Source of the DNA: a virus
DNA: 44,598 bases
Direction: 5' to 3' (one strand)
IMG/VR virus record: IMGVR_UViG_3300025000_001092
Location: 1-44,598 of that record
Below, piece by piece: positions 20,143 to 29,012 of the stretch (positions within the stretch are counted from its first letter, which is position 1; every line of letters begins with the position of its first letter). A program made the position numbers and the translations under genes. A model generated the notes under the pieces. That model had not been told where the DNA came from. It ran no database searches and saw only the letters and a program-made list of their open reading frames with translations.

Positions 20143-22158
20143 CTAGTTAAATTCGATCAATTGCCATTCATAAACTGGTGGATAAGTTGGATCTCCGCCT
20201 ACGATATTAATAGTTGTTGCATCAGCGATTGAATAGTTGTAACTTGCGAGGTAAGCATTGACTCCCGCCGGATCAGTGGTTCTTTTAGTCACAATTAATT
20301 CAGATTTCAATGGATTAACAGCAGAGATCGTAAAATTTTGACCACCATAATCCGTTGTTGCCACGCTAACGGCACCACGTTGTACGCTCTTTACGTTGTT
20401 GTACTCTATTACAACCCACTGGACCCTTGCATTCGATGCTGAACCTGCGTTTAATCTAACCTGTGTTGCGTTTGCTAATTGCCCCGTGACTAGGCTAGTA
20501 TTAGCAGCCGAGCTAGTGGCTAGGGTATTTATTCGCACTACCGATTTACTTGGGTCTACCGCCGATATGTTAATGAACGTTGTTGCGGCAGCACCCATTG
20601 TGGTGAAACCAGATTGGATGCTTTTTATGTTGCTTGCTGTTCCAGTAATGTATCCTCCGGCTACGGAAGTATTTCCTACTTTAACCCCAGCTACGATGTT
20701 CGATGCGTACAGATTATCGACTATCGTATTTCGATAAGATGAAAAGTATCTACCTTCTGGGATAGATATATTCAGAACTCCGTCCCAAGCTGGGCCTATT
20801 ACACTACTTTGCCAAACTCCACCACCTGCCTGTTCGGGCATCGTCCCTGTCAATTTAACCCCGTTAACATAGGCATAAAGCCCTGCCAAAATCTGACTAG
20901 CTACTGCATTTGCGTCCGAGGTATAAGTACCCGCCACCCCCCCAACTGTTGAGTTTTTAGCTATCACAGCCGCACTAAAATTAGTTAACGAAGCTGTTAT
21001 TGTTCCTCCTGGTCCGTATCCAATAGGCACCGTTGCTGTTCCACCTTGAGTGGTAATTGTAGTAGTGGGAGACGCATTACTCGGCATAGTACCCGGTATA
21101 ACACCAGCATTAGTTCCCAGCGTATAGCCCGTTAAAGTTTGGGCGGCTCCTGCTGTTCCATAATCACCTCCCTCACCCAGTAACTGAAAATTTCCTGTAC
21201 TGGCGTTATACCTAACTCCAACGATCCCGTTTAGTGGCATCTTACCCGCGATCAATGCGCTACCCTTACCATCAACAATCGCTTTAACACCCGTACCATT
21301 CCAATTTAGCGTGGACGCTCCCGTATTAGCTGCATGTACATCTAAATAGGCACTCACTCCGTCGACTAAAGCTGATAACGCAGGTGTACTGGCAAACACA
21401 TAAGCATTAGCCACGCCAGTTGTCGGACCAAATGCTGGTTGTCGCACATAATCTGCCTGATGTTCAGTAAGGGTTGTCTGTACTACGCCAGCCGCTGCCA
21501 CTCCAATTGCGGCTGCAGCATCAGCTTTGGCCTGTGCTCCGGCAGGCGTTTCTGCGCCTACGTCAGATGGAGTTAAAACAACCGCACCTGTTTTGGAGTT
21601 TACGCTTGATACTGGCACCGCGACATTAAGATTAGTAAGCCCCGATCCATCACCCACGAACTTAGATCCGGTGGTGTTCGTCTGGTTTAATTCTACCGTC
21701 AACCCGGCATCAGCAGTGTTATCGGTCCAGCTCGTAGTCGTATTATCGTTGATTTGAGCCAACCTGTAGAACGCGCTTCCTCCGGCCTTAGTACGCCCAA
21801 GAATACGGGCTACCGTGCCTGTGGGACCCGTTGGAATAGCTGAAACAGCGCCTTGTTGACCGTTAGGGTTGATGGTGTTTGACTCTGTTCCGTAACCCGT
21901 GTTTCCCTGCACAAGTAACGTTCCCGTAACTGGTTCGCCGTGCCAATAACCCGTAACAAATGCGACTACATACTTATAGGCGCCCGTAAGATTACCTAAG
22001 TTGGTATTAACTGCTGCTGTTGGAGCCGTTGGCGCAGTCAAGGGAGAAAGTAACTTCAACTGTCCGATATCCGCATTACCCATCAGACCCTCAACGAGTT
22101 GATTAACATCGCTTGCGTACTGACTGTCCACATTGTCCTGAATAGTATAAAGTGGCAA
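20143..22158 (-). CDS. Tail fibre / receptor-binding protein
   Basis: 671 aa from the TTG at 22158, 8 nt after AGGAGG (a GTG at 22167 would overlap the RBS). The N-terminus (MPLYTIQDNVDSQYASDVNQ) should attach to the baseplate. Low-complexity Gly/Thr/Ala-rich beta stretches, the fibre motif FVGDGSGLTNLN and repeated GVxLxGTMP segments follow. The last 160 residues hold two copies of a roughly 80-residue unit (xIKSIQSG...FxISAVxPxKS...QWVVIEYN and VKSVQRG...FTISAVNPLKS...WQLIEFN), probably the host-binding domains. It is the distal gene of the tail operon. Confidence 0.82.
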   Translation of the reverse strand: MPLYTIQDNVDSQYASDVNQLVEGLMGNADIGQLKLLSPLTAPTAPTAAVNTNLGNLTGAYKYVVAFVTGYWHGEPVTGTLLVQGNTGYGTESNTINPNGQQGAVSAIPTGPTGTVARILGRTKAGGSAFYRLAQINDNTTTSWTDNTADAGLTVELNQTNTTGSKFVGDGSGLTNLNVAVPVSSVNSKTGAVVLTPSDVGAETPAGAQAKADAAAAIGVAAAGVVQTTLTEHQADYVRQPAFGPTTGVANAYVFASTPALSALVDGVSAYLDVHAANTGASTLNWNGTGVKAIVDGKGSALIAGKMPLNGIVGVRYNASTGNFQLLGEGGDYGTAGAAQTLTGYTLGTNAGVIPGTMPSNASPTTTITTQGGTATVPIGYGPGGTITASLTNFSAAVIAKNSTVGGVAGTYTSDANAVASQILAGLYAYVNGVKLTGTMPEQAGGGVWQSSVIGPAWDGVLNISIPEGRYFSSYRNTIVDNLYASNIVAGVKVGNTSVAGGYITGTASNIKSIQSGFTTMGAAATTFINISAVDPSKSVVRINTLATSSAANTSLVTGQLANATQVRLNAGSASNARVQWVVIEYNNVKSVQRGAVSVATTDYGGQNFTISAVNPLKSELIVTKRTTDPAGVNAYLASYNYSIADATTINIVGGDPTYPPVYEWQLIEFN

Positions 22159-22170
22159 AATACACACCTC

Positions 22171-22686
22171 CTAACCTGCGTTAATTGTATCGCTCCAAAT
22201 AAATGTAGCAGCTTGGGTATTATCTACCGATACTGGTGTCTGGAAAACAACATGGTTTAATAACGCACCACCAGCACCAAGAAGGCCGGCCTCCGTATAC
22301 GTCCCGCTTAGTTGCCCTACTGCATAATTGGTCGTCAGTGTCGTTGTGTTAGCAACTGCCGACCTAGCACTGATAACCGATAATGTTCCTGTTGCTGGCG
22401 TAAATAGAGAAGCATCGCTAACAGCCGGGGTTCCAGTTCCAGTTCCAAGCTCGAATTGAGTAGGAGGGGAAACGGGATTCTGGCCAGTATTGTTAACTCC
22501 TGCTGTCCATGATGCAATAGCGTTTAGATATGCCTGACACGCCGTGTTATCTCCTAGCTCACGGCGTTCTTGGCTACCGTCTTGATTAGTTATGATTACT
22601 GCGACCTTAGCCTTAATGGATACATCTGACTTTATTTTGCTTTGCAAGTAAACCCTTCCCCCTAAAACCATGAATTTTGACCCCAT
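22171..22686 (-). CDS. Tail-fibre-associated beta-rich protein
   Basis: 171 aa (start at 22686, or 22671 at MVLGG). Beta- and Thr/Gly/Ala-rich with IITNQDGSQERRELG, PPTQFELGTGTGTP and ATFIWSDTINAG. Its position between the DUF2612 wedge protein and the fibre suggests an adaptor or short fibre. It overlaps the upstream gene by 25 nt. No catalytic motif. Confidence 0.6.
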   Translation of the reverse strand: MGSKFMVLGGRVYLQSKIKSDVSIKAKVAVIITNQDGSQERRELGDNTACQAYLNAIASWTAGVNNTGQNPVSPPTQFELGTGTGTPAVSDASLFTPATGTLSVISARSAVANTTTLTTNYAVGQLSGTYTEAGLLGAGGALLNHVVFQTPVSVDNTQAATFIWSDTINAG

Positions 22687-23408
22687 TTACGAGTTCCCCA
22701 TTTAGTCGGCTCGCTTGTTATTATTGGGACAACCGACTCGGAGATCGTCGCTCCATCAGACCGCCGTTTTGTAATCAACGTTGGCGGGGCATAACTTGTC
22801 GGTGGATACCAATGCCCTTGGCCCCACTTAGTTCCTGATCCCCAAAGCTGACCTGTACCAGGCACAACAAGGATATGACCAATGGAATCCGTTACCTTTG
22901 CTAAATCATCAAAGTAAAACTCTAGAATGATGTTGAGTAGTACTCCTTGAGGCTTTGGTATGATGTACCCATTGGCCGCTAAATCCTTTTGCATGGGAGT
23001 GAATAAGGAAATCCGTGCATTCATCGTCATGTCTTGATTATCTTCGACCTTTAGCCTAGCGTTCGGAAAAACAGAATTCCATAAATCGTGGATCTCAGGA
23101 AGTGTCCCATCCCATTGGTTTTGGATAATCTTAGCTTGGAGTACAAGCCTATAAGTATCATCCTCAAGTAATGGACTCGAACCATCTGCAGGCTGAAAGT
23201 TTACGGTCCTTTTGACTCCCACGATCTCCCCTATGATATCCTGTTGCGCTCCAATGGCTTGGTCGAGATCGAAGTGAGAGTTAAAATCGTTAGCGAGGGT
23301 AGTCGCATCGTCAAGAATACCCAACAGGGCTGACAACCACGCCATAAAATTCGGCTTGTTCTGATGTTGGGAGGTAATGAGGCTTAGATATCTTTGTATG
23401 TCTGCCAT
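22662..23408 (-). CDS. DUF2612 baseplate wedge protein
   Basis: 248 aa. The N-terminal 190 residues fit DUF2612 (ITSQHQNKPNFMAWLSALLG, GAQQDIIGEIVGVKR, DDTYRLVLQAKIIQNQWDG, PQGVLLNIILEFYF). This is the functional counterpart of P2 gpI, linking gene J product to fibres. An extra C-terminal part has two GTKWGQGHW/GTRKWGQNSWF motifs, which look like a repeated beta hairpin for fibre docking (inference). Confidence 0.85.
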   Translation of the reverse strand: MADIQRYLSLITSQHQNKPNFMAWLSALLGILDDATTLANDFNSHFDLDQAIGAQQDIIGEIVGVKRTVNFQPADGSSPLLEDDTYRLVLQAKIIQNQWDGTLPEIHDLWNSVFPNARLKVEDNQDMTMNARISLFTPMQKDLAANGYIIPKPQGVLLNIILEFYFDDLAKVTDSIGHILVVPGTGQLWGSGTKWGQGHWYPPTSYAPPTLITKRRSDGATISESVVPIITSEPTKWGTRKWGQNSWF

Positions 23409-23420
23409 GATTACCTCCTC

Positions 23421-24596
23421 CTACGAAACATTGACTGTGACGTATTCTGTATTTCCTCGTAATGCCTCGTTAAACACCGTGATAATATCTGTCGTTCCCT
23501 GAACCTCGCCATGCCTTGCCGCCGTGATCGAAGTAACGGTGAATACAGGAGCCGATAAATCCTGCACTGACAACGCTGGACCATAGAGGTTGTTCACAGG
23601 GATATCATTAACACCCATTTTCATGGCATTTAAAAAGGCGGCTATTGCCGTCTTAATGTTTGTCGTCATTTGAGTTTGGTATCCAGTAAGTTGGAGTACG
23701 TTAATTACCACGTCAACATCCACATAGGCCGACCTGTAAAACCCTATCGAATTAATGTCGCCAAATTGGTCCGTAATATCTACAACTGTTGTGCCATTAG
23801 CCTTGCACCCCGGGCCTTTCTTCTTGAAGATAACCCCTGCAATATCGGCATCTGATCCACCTTCAACCAAGGCAGTTATGCTGTGAGCTGGGAGTCCATT
23901 TTCATCCGTCGAGTCTGTGTCGTTTTCGTACACTTTAGACCTCGTAACACCTGATACCCCCGCAATGGCTCCCTTGGTCCCCTCAAGCACCGTTAAGCTA
24001 GGTTGAGCCGTACTAATAGCTTGCCGAGATTTAAGTTTAGAATCCGCTTCAACGGCAGTGCCCGGGATAGCAGCCAATGTATTCGCTACTGATGTCCATC
24101 CGTATGTTGGCGTAGCGATAATGTTTATATCCCCTGGATTCGCTGCTATGGGTCCTGAGTTTTGGCAAGTAACTGTCGCATTGACCGTTCCGCCAGATTC
24201 GATAGTGACGCTTGCCGGAAGGTTCCAATAGTAATTACTTACATCTTGTATAACCCCGTTTGTGACGACTGTACCCGGGGTCCCCACAAGGGTTTCGACG
24301 GCAGTCGAGTATGTTGCAGGACTCCGAGCTATGCCGTTAAGCTTAATTAGTCCGTCAAGGCCAGATCCGATTGCTGTCCCGGGGCCACGGCTATCGTAAG
24401 CGAATTGGATTGCTTGAAGCGTATCACTCATTTTCACCGCGAACGTGGAAATGTATTGATAGTCTTGCGAATCTGGTTCGAGGTAGATATCCTGACCAAA
24501 TATACTCCGAGCCTGTTCGATTAGGTCGTTAATGATGTCTTGGTAGGATGGAATATGAAGTCCGGTTTCATCGATATAAGGAGCGAAGTATGCCAC
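23421..24596 (-). CDS. Baseplate J-like protein (gp47 family)
   Basis: 391 aa with typical Baseplate_J features: a PSYQDIINDLIEQARSIFG start, LIKLNGIARSPATYS, TPGTVVTNGVIQ, and a large central beta domain with VTRSKVYENDTD. It forms the baseplate wedge frame that connects gp25 to the tail tip and moves on contraction. It directly follows the gp25 gene. Confidence 0.92.
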   Translation of the reverse strand: MAYFAPYIDETGLHIPSYQDIINDLIEQARSIFGQDIYLEPDSQDYQYISTFAVKMSDTLQAIQFAYDSRGPGTAIGSGLDGLIKLNGIARSPATYSTAVETLVGTPGTVVTNGVIQDVSNYYWNLPASVTIESGGTVNATVTCQNSGPIAANPGDINIIATPTYGWTSVANTLAAIPGTAVEADSKLKSRQAISTAQPSLTVLEGTKGAIAGVSGVTRSKVYENDTDSTDENGLPAHSITALVEGGSDADIAGVIFKKKGPGCKANGTTVVDITDQFGDINSIGFYRSAYVDVDVVINVLQLTGYQTQMTTNIKTAIAAFLNAMKMGVNDIPVNNLYGPALSVQDLSAPVFTVTSITAARHGEVQGTTDIITVFNEALRGNTEYVTVNVS

Positions 24597-24962
24597 TTAG
24601 AAGGTCACCCCCGATACTGTTACGGTCTGGCCAGCGTTAGTTAATACCGTGCAGTTACTCACTGTGTATCTTCGACTCTCGTATGAGCTTTGGAAATCCT
24701 GAATCTGAGACACACCCTGAGTGCTTAGGATCCGCTCCTTAATAAGTAAATCCGTAGCTGTTAAATGCTCAGGCGTACCGGATTGCCCTAAGATATTCTG
24801 AAATAGCGGAAGTCCGTTGTTCGTATCCTCCCACCATTCTCCTTGTAGGAGTAGGAGGTTTGTTTTGATAGCCTGAGCAACCGCATCTGCGCCAGCTAGG
24901 AAGTCCTGCATTCCTTTACCTAAGCTGTAATCCCCCATTGGGTCTAGTGCTCTGTATTTCAT
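24597..24962 (-). CDS. gpW/gp25-like baseplate wedge protein
   Basis: 121 aa. LGKGMQDFLAGADAVAQAIKTNLLLLQGEWWEDTNNGLP (in parts) has the gp25/DUF2634 signature, with the helix before the EWW...GLP loop, then IKERILSTQGVSQI. It triggers sheath polymerisation from the baseplate in T4-like models. It precedes gene J by 0-1 nt. Confidence 0.88.
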   Translation of the reverse strand: MKYRALDPMGDYSLGKGMQDFLAGADAVAQAIKTNLLLLQGEWWEDTNNGLPLFQNILGQSGTPEHLTATDLLIKERILSTQGVSQIQDFQSSYESRRYTVSNCTVLTNAGQTVTVSGVTF

Positions 24963-24973
24963 GGTCCACCCCC

Positions 24974-25567
24974 TTAGCTGGGTCCACTTGTAGTTCCTCC
25001 TCCGTCAGGAGCAACGTGTGTATGACTGCTGAAGTTCACGCCGTTGATCTTCACTACATTAGATACGATGTCTATTTCATCTGGTTTAATGTCAATTACC
25101 GATGTCCCTGTTTCAGACCTTAGTTGCGCTGAATTCGTGCTGTAGTTCGCTATCCTTCGCGGTTGGCTCCAAGTGCCCATGACCGCGAAACCATCAGATA
25201 GATCATGTCTCCGCTTCTCAGCTTGTACCTGTACCCCTCCTTGCGACCACCATGCATCAATGCATGAGTCGGAAAATATCACTAAACACTCGTCGCCCTG
25301 GCTAATAGGCATCGTAAGGACGAAACCACCCGCTCTGGGCAACACGACAGGAACGTCCAAGAGTAGGGGCAGATTAACCATACTAACAGTTCCAGTCCCA
25401 TCTACAATGCGCTCTTTTATTGCAGGCTGAACGGTTACTGTCTGCTCAATGGGATCGAAGTTCTGTACAATCCCGGGAATCGAAACCCTGAGATCTGTTC
25501 CCCATTTTTCGCCCATGCGCTGGTAGAATTCGTAGTCGCTTCCTATTCTCTCTGCGGCTGTTATCAT
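24974..25567 (-). CDS. Baseplate spike protein (Gp138-like N-terminal OB domain)
   Basis: 197 aa. The N-terminus fits Gp138/GpV OB folds (RVSIPGIVQNFDPIEQTVTVQP, PISQGDECLVIFSDSCIDAWW, RRHDLSDGFAVMG), followed by beta-prism repeats (VIDIKPDEIDIVSNVVKING). The tip SSHTHVAPDGG carries an HxH pair that binds iron at the apex of P2/phi92-type spikes. It pierces the envelope and caps the tube. Confidence 0.88.
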   Translation of the reverse strand: MITAAERIGSDYEFYQRMGEKWGTDLRVSIPGIVQNFDPIEQTVTVQPAIKERIVDGTGTVSMVNLPLLLDVPVVLPRAGGFVLTMPISQGDECLVIFSDSCIDAWWSQGGVQVQAEKRRHDLSDGFAVMGTWSQPRRIANYSTNSAQLRSETGTSVIDIKPDEIDIVSNVVKINGVNFSSHTHVAPDGGGTTSGPS

Positions 25568-25580
25568 GTCATCACCTCAC

Positions 25581-27047
25581 CTAGTGCGAAGCCTGCGCTC
25601 CATTTGCTATCATAGCTGGTAGTTTTCCTGCTTGCGTTACCGTTTCCGCTTCCGTGTACCAGTCATTGCCGCGAGTATCTCCGATAGTTGTAACTTGGAT
25701 TACCTTATAAATACCATCGGTATCCAACGCGTAAACCTGTTGCCCCTGCTCAAATTGTTGAGCGCGAACCAAGCTATTATCCACATGGATCAACGTGTTT
25801 ACTTTTATTCGAGGATTCAAGAGACATCTAATCGTTACCCCGTAGTCTGCCTGAGTTGGCACACCGATTAACCCCGAATCAGGGGATAAGTCAAGAATCT
25901 CTCCCCCTGGAATGTCGTCTGCCTTAACTAAGTTTATTTTACCGCCTTCGATATACGCTGTTGCGTTCTCGGACTGAGCTATTTGCCGGATGTAATCCCT
26001 TGTAAGCCCGAATACGACTTTCCCTCTCGTTAGCTGGGAGGTAGATAGTGAGTCGGATATACTACCGAGCTCTGAGGGAATTGTGGCCTTGCTGGCGCAA
26101 TTCTCGACTATGGCGCGGGAATTCTGTCCCCGAACCATGGAAAAATTCAAGGTACTGTATGACATCCATCTGTCGGAATCTGCCGCAACTAGGGTTAGCG
26201 TGTAGGTTGTACCATCTTCCTTATTCCTGATCGCCTGCACTACATCGCCATCAAAGATTAAGCCGTACTGACTACCCTCGTATCCTGCTTCAATTGTTAC
26301 CCTAAAGCCTTCTGTTATGATCGAGTTTTCCGTTTGCGGTGATAAGTTGTAAATCACAATTTCCGAGAACTGAGGTTCCAACTGCATGGACTTCACGCAG
26401 TTAAATGTACAACGGAGTTGCGATACGTCTAAGGCCTTTTCTCCGTCAAGGCTACTGACAATAACTCGATACCTGCGCCCATAGAGGATATCACTCGACA
26501 TCGTTGTACTGTTTGGGATTATGCCGTATTGAGTAGTAGGTGTCTCTATGTCAGCTTGTGCGTTTGCCTGCGTACTAGAGCCATTTATTGACCTACCCGT
26601 ATAGCTACCGATATCGTATTGCGTTAAATTATTAGCTTCTATGGTGCTGATAATAGAGGCGGCATATCTTTGATCGCTTGCATACCCATCAGCTTGCAGG
26701 TTATTAGCAACCGATATATAGTCTGTGTTCCCGATGATGTTGGCATAGCGCGAATTATTTGCAAGAAAGAATCCGTGATCCTCGAGGGAATCACCCCACG
26801 ACTGATAGCGTCTATAATATCCCCCGTCGTCTGTGGCGTAGGAACCCTGCACTATGGACATTCCTGGTGGTTTGGCCCCGGGCATTTTTATTCCGAAAAG
26901 GTTTTTATCGTAATTGGCGCAGTATGAACCACCCCAACCACTTTCCCAAATGGCTTGTGCTATGGTTATGGAGGGTAATACACCATAAAGAGCGTATCCC
27001 TGTTGAGCGCCTGAAACTAGGTTGGCTATGAAGTCGGCATTACTCAT
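25581..27047 (-). CDS. Glucosaminidase-baseplate hub fusion
   Basis: 488 aa from the ATG at 27047 (GGGGAGA upstream; ATGA overlap with the plug gene). Residues about 1-150 are a GH73 N-acetylglucosaminidase domain (PSITIAQAIWESGWGGS with the catalytic Glu, NLFGIKMPGA, YRRYQSWGDSLEDHGFFL, YASDQRYAASI). Residues about 190-485 are a hub domain of the gp27/late-control type (RYRVIVSSLDGEKALDVSQL, IVIYNLSPQTENSII, GLIFDGDVVQAIRNK, KVNTLIHVDNSLV). The virion would therefore carry its own cell-wall hydrolase at the tail tip for DNA entry. Confidence 0.88.
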   Translation of the reverse strand: MSNADFIANLVSGAQQGYALYGVLPSITIAQAIWESGWGGSYCANYDKNLFGIKMPGAKPPGMSIVQGSYATDDGGYYRRYQSWGDSLEDHGFFLANNSRYANIIGNTDYISVANNLQADGYASDQRYAASIISTIEANNLTQYDIGSYTGRSINGSSTQANAQADIETPTTQYGIIPNSTTMSSDILYGRRYRVIVSSLDGEKALDVSQLRCTFNCVKSMQLEPQFSEIVIYNLSPQTENSIITEGFRVTIEAGYEGSQYGLIFDGDVVQAIRNKEDGTTYTLTLVAADSDRWMSYSTLNFSMVRGQNSRAIVENCASKATIPSELGSISDSLSTSQLTRGKVVFGLTRDYIRQIAQSENATAYIEGGKINLVKADDIPGGEILDLSPDSGLIGVPTQADYGVTIRCLLNPRIKVNTLIHVDNSLVRAQQFEQGQQVYALDTDGIYKVIQVTTIGDTRGNDWYTEAETVTQAGKLPAMIANGAQASH

Positions 27048-27385
27048 ATGGTGTCTCCCCATGTCAGGATAAAATCAGTACCCAAGTTCGTCGAATCAGG
27101 ACTATCCATCATGCTATTTCCTGTATTAATAATCGTTGCACTCCCCAACCCAAGGTGACGATATTGCCCCAAGAGGTCACCCGCTGGGTATTTACCAGTG
27201 AGTAGAGGGATGGAGTCGAGTATCAGCGTGTTACTGGAGGCACCATAAACAGACATAACCCAGTAATTCGCGGCGCTGTTGAAGCGTACTCGAAGTTTTA
27301 GCTTTAGGTTTTTACCATCGACCGGAATAGTGATTTTGAAGGTTTGGTCGGGGGAGGGGGTTAGGGGGATTGTTTTAAAGGACAT
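27044..27385 (-). CDS. Baseplate plug protein
   Basis: 113 aa. MSFKTIPLTPSPDQTFKITI, KLKLRVRFNSAANYWVMSVY and LLTGKYPAGDLLGQYRHLGLG match the small beta-barrel baseplate plug described in minimal contractile tails (Pam3 type). It is translationally coupled to the hub gene. It is separated from the Dit-like gene by the inserted moron. Confidence 0.8.
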   Translation of the reverse strand: MSFKTIPLTPSPDQTFKITIPVDGKNLKLKLRVRFNSAANYWVMSVYGASSNTLILDSIPLLTGKYPAGDLLGQYRHLGLGSATIINTGNSMMDSPDSTNLGTDFILTWGDTI

Positions 27386-27412
27386 GGTTAGCAGCCTCCC
27401 GTGTAGGGTAAT

Positions 27413-28093
27413 TTATTTTCCAGTTAATTCGAGAAAAGAAGGCAAGAAAGATAATTCCTTTATGATTTGGCATTTTGCCTTGCAGGTTTGGTATATCTCT
27501 TTGTAGTGTGTCCCCTTGTTCACTTCAATTAAGATAATGTTTTCGATGGCCCTTTCGAGAAACCTAATGGTATCAATGTAGGATAGTGACAGGTTATTTC
27601 GTTGCCCTGCACCAATACCTAACGTGGAATTAACCAGTTTTGAATACGTCAAATATAACTTCCCTGCGTTCTTGCTCCCTTGAGATTCGGCAAGAGGTAT
27701 TAGTTTTGTGAGAATAACGTCTGTTTCGTCTCTGCGAACCTTTTTGCCAGTTAACCTTGATTGATGCCATTCTGCGGTTTGTCGTTCGTGAATGAATTGG
27801 CGCATCCGGTAGAATTCTTTTACTAAGGCTAACTTAAATAACCTTACCCTATCCCTGTTATCTAACATTGTTAATAGAAATGATGCTTGTGGCTCGTTAA
27901 GATTATATATCTTTTGCTTTTGCCCACTTTGCAAAGGTCTGTTCTCAAAACCGACCTTCCCTAACTGTTCGAATTCATCCATAAAGTCTCTTATCTTACG
28001 TTGAATAATTGCATGATCATATTCTGTTTCGATAGCAATAATCAAACTATCGGTAAACGCTTCGTTCCCCTTAATGACGACCAATTCATTCAT
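27413..28093 (-). CDS. Second Rha-family regulator within the tail operon
   Basis: 226 aa with GAGAGGATGAG upstream. Residues about 15-100 fit Phage_pRha: AIETEYDHAIIQRKIRDFMDEF, KIYNLNEPQASFLLTMLDN, FKLALVKEFYRMRQFI. The C-terminal part (IPLAESQGSKNAGKLYLTYSKLVN) is an antirepressor-associated domain seen in phage regulators. Two terminators lie upstream, so it must have its own expression signal or need antitermination. Its position among baseplate genes is abnormal for a regulator and marks an insertion. Confidence 0.82.
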   Translation of the reverse strand: MNELVVIKGNEAFTDSLIIAIETEYDHAIIQRKIRDFMDEFEQLGKVGFENRPLQSGQKQKIYNLNEPQASFLLTMLDNRDRVRLFKLALVKEFYRMRQFIHERQTAEWHQSRLTGKKVRRDETDVILTKLIPLAESQGSKNAGKLYLTYSKLVNSTLGIGAGQRNNLSLSYIDTIRFLERAIENIILIEVNKGTHYKEIYQTCKAKCQIIKELSFLPSFLELTGK

Positions 28094-28125
28094 GAAATCT
28101 CATCCTCTCTTTTTCTGGCATTAAA

Positions 28126-28160
28126 AAAAAGAGACCTAATTTAATTCAGGCCTCTTTCAT
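28126..28160 (-). terminator. Terminator 2 of the moron region
   Basis: On the minus strand AAAGAGGCCT and AGGTCTCTTT pair around GAATTAAATT with eight Ts. The stem is nearly symmetric, so it may also work on the plus strand. Confidence 0.75.
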
Positions 28161-28210
28161 AAGAGAGGTTAGAGGTGTGTCTCACGACATGACATAACCT
28201 CAAAATTGGC

Positions 28211-28238
28211 AAAAGAAAAAACACCCGAAGGTGTTATT
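28211..28238 (-). terminator. Terminator 1 of the moron region
   Basis: AACACC TTCG GGTGTT TTTTC on the minus strand overlaps the stop codon of the secreted-protein gene. The 50 bp between this and the next terminator hold a further GAGGTTA...TAACCTC inverted repeat of unknown role. Confidence 0.85.
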
Positions 28239-28953
28239 CGTGAGGCATTAGTTTGTCTTGCGGAATTAATGTACTTGTATCTATTTTAAAACTAATTTCC
28301 TTAATATTATTTAATCCAGTTTCAAATTGTAACTTAAAGTACCTATCATAAGCCGGTACAGCAAAAGCTATTTCCCCGCGTTTCATCTTGCCTTGCGCTA
28401 TTTCCCCGCTAATATCCCCGTTTGTAACACCTAGTGTCGTTGGTTGGTAGGAATAACTTCTTGTATCAGTAAGGAAAAAGCTTGATAAGTTGCCAAGGTG
28501 CGGAGTGGGGGAAAGGTTTAGTATCGAAAAGTCCGCAATGACATAATATTTGCCGTTTGATAAGGATATATCATCGAAGGATATTCTGTAGGCTTCGAGC
28601 GCGACACCTATGCTTTTGTTTATGACAATCATTTTCTTCTGGTCATATACCCCGTTTTCACTCGCCTCCGTCATTGTCCCTTTGGCGATTTCGTTATTAA
28701 TCCTATCTTCTAATTGATTTTCAGCGGGAGTTGGTTTCGGCTTACTTGGTACCGGATTTTCAACTTTAGCGTTTGACTGGGTACCTGTATCTTTTATTAC
28801 TGTTGGTTTTTGTTCGACTGGAGCAGGCGAAACTATCTCTTGCTTTTGAGTTGTAACCTTAGCTACACCTGACATTGCACTAACTTGATAAGCTCCAAAA
28901 GTGGCCCCACTAACGATACATACCGCTATAAGGGATTTCCATATTTTTTTCAT
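28234..28953 (-). CDS. Secreted/anchored protein (DUF4352-like), candidate lysogenic-conversion moron
   Basis: 239 aa. A Sec-type signal or anchor (MKKIWKSLIAVCIVSGATFGAY) with no lipobox cysteine is followed by a Pro/Lys/Thr-rich linker (PAPVEQKPTVIKD, PSKPKPTPAENQ). From about residue 110 comes an Ig-like beta domain resembling DUF4352 (VALEAYRISFDDIS, YYVIADFSILNLS, GEIAQGKMKRGEIAFAVP). It should sit outside the membrane. It has its own extended -10 promoter and a terminator, the definition of a moron. Superinfection exclusion or altered host surface is plausible but unproven. Confidence 0.75.
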   Translation of the reverse strand: MKKIWKSLIAVCIVSGATFGAYQVSAMSGVAKVTTQKQEIVSPAPVEQKPTVIKDTGTQSNAKVENPVPSKPKPTPAENQLEDRINNEIAKGTMTEASENGVYDQKKMIVINKSIGVALEAYRISFDDISLSNGKYYVIADFSILNLSPTPHLGNLSSFFLTDTRSYSYQPTTLGVTNGDISGEIAQGKMKRGEIAFAVPAYDRYFKLQFETGLNNIKEISFKIDTSTLIPQDKLMPHE

Positions 28954-29003
28954 AAAAAATAACCCTCCTCTTGAGTTGATATTATGAATAATACCTAAAA
29001 TGT

Positions 29004-29012
29004 ATTATAGCA
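29004..29012 (-). promoter_or_regulatory. Extended -10 promoter of the moron
   Basis: TGCTATAAT (29012-29004, minus strand) lies about 51 nt before the start at 28953, in the gap after the Dit-like gene. No good -35 is seen, which an extended -10 tolerates. Flanking AAAAAATAACCC and GGGTTATTTTTT repeats frame the gap. Confidence 0.65.

Noticed and set aside
28126-28238. Possible small regulatory RNA between the moron terminators
   Set aside because: The structures are better explained as two terminators plus a short inverted repeat; no separate promoter is visible.
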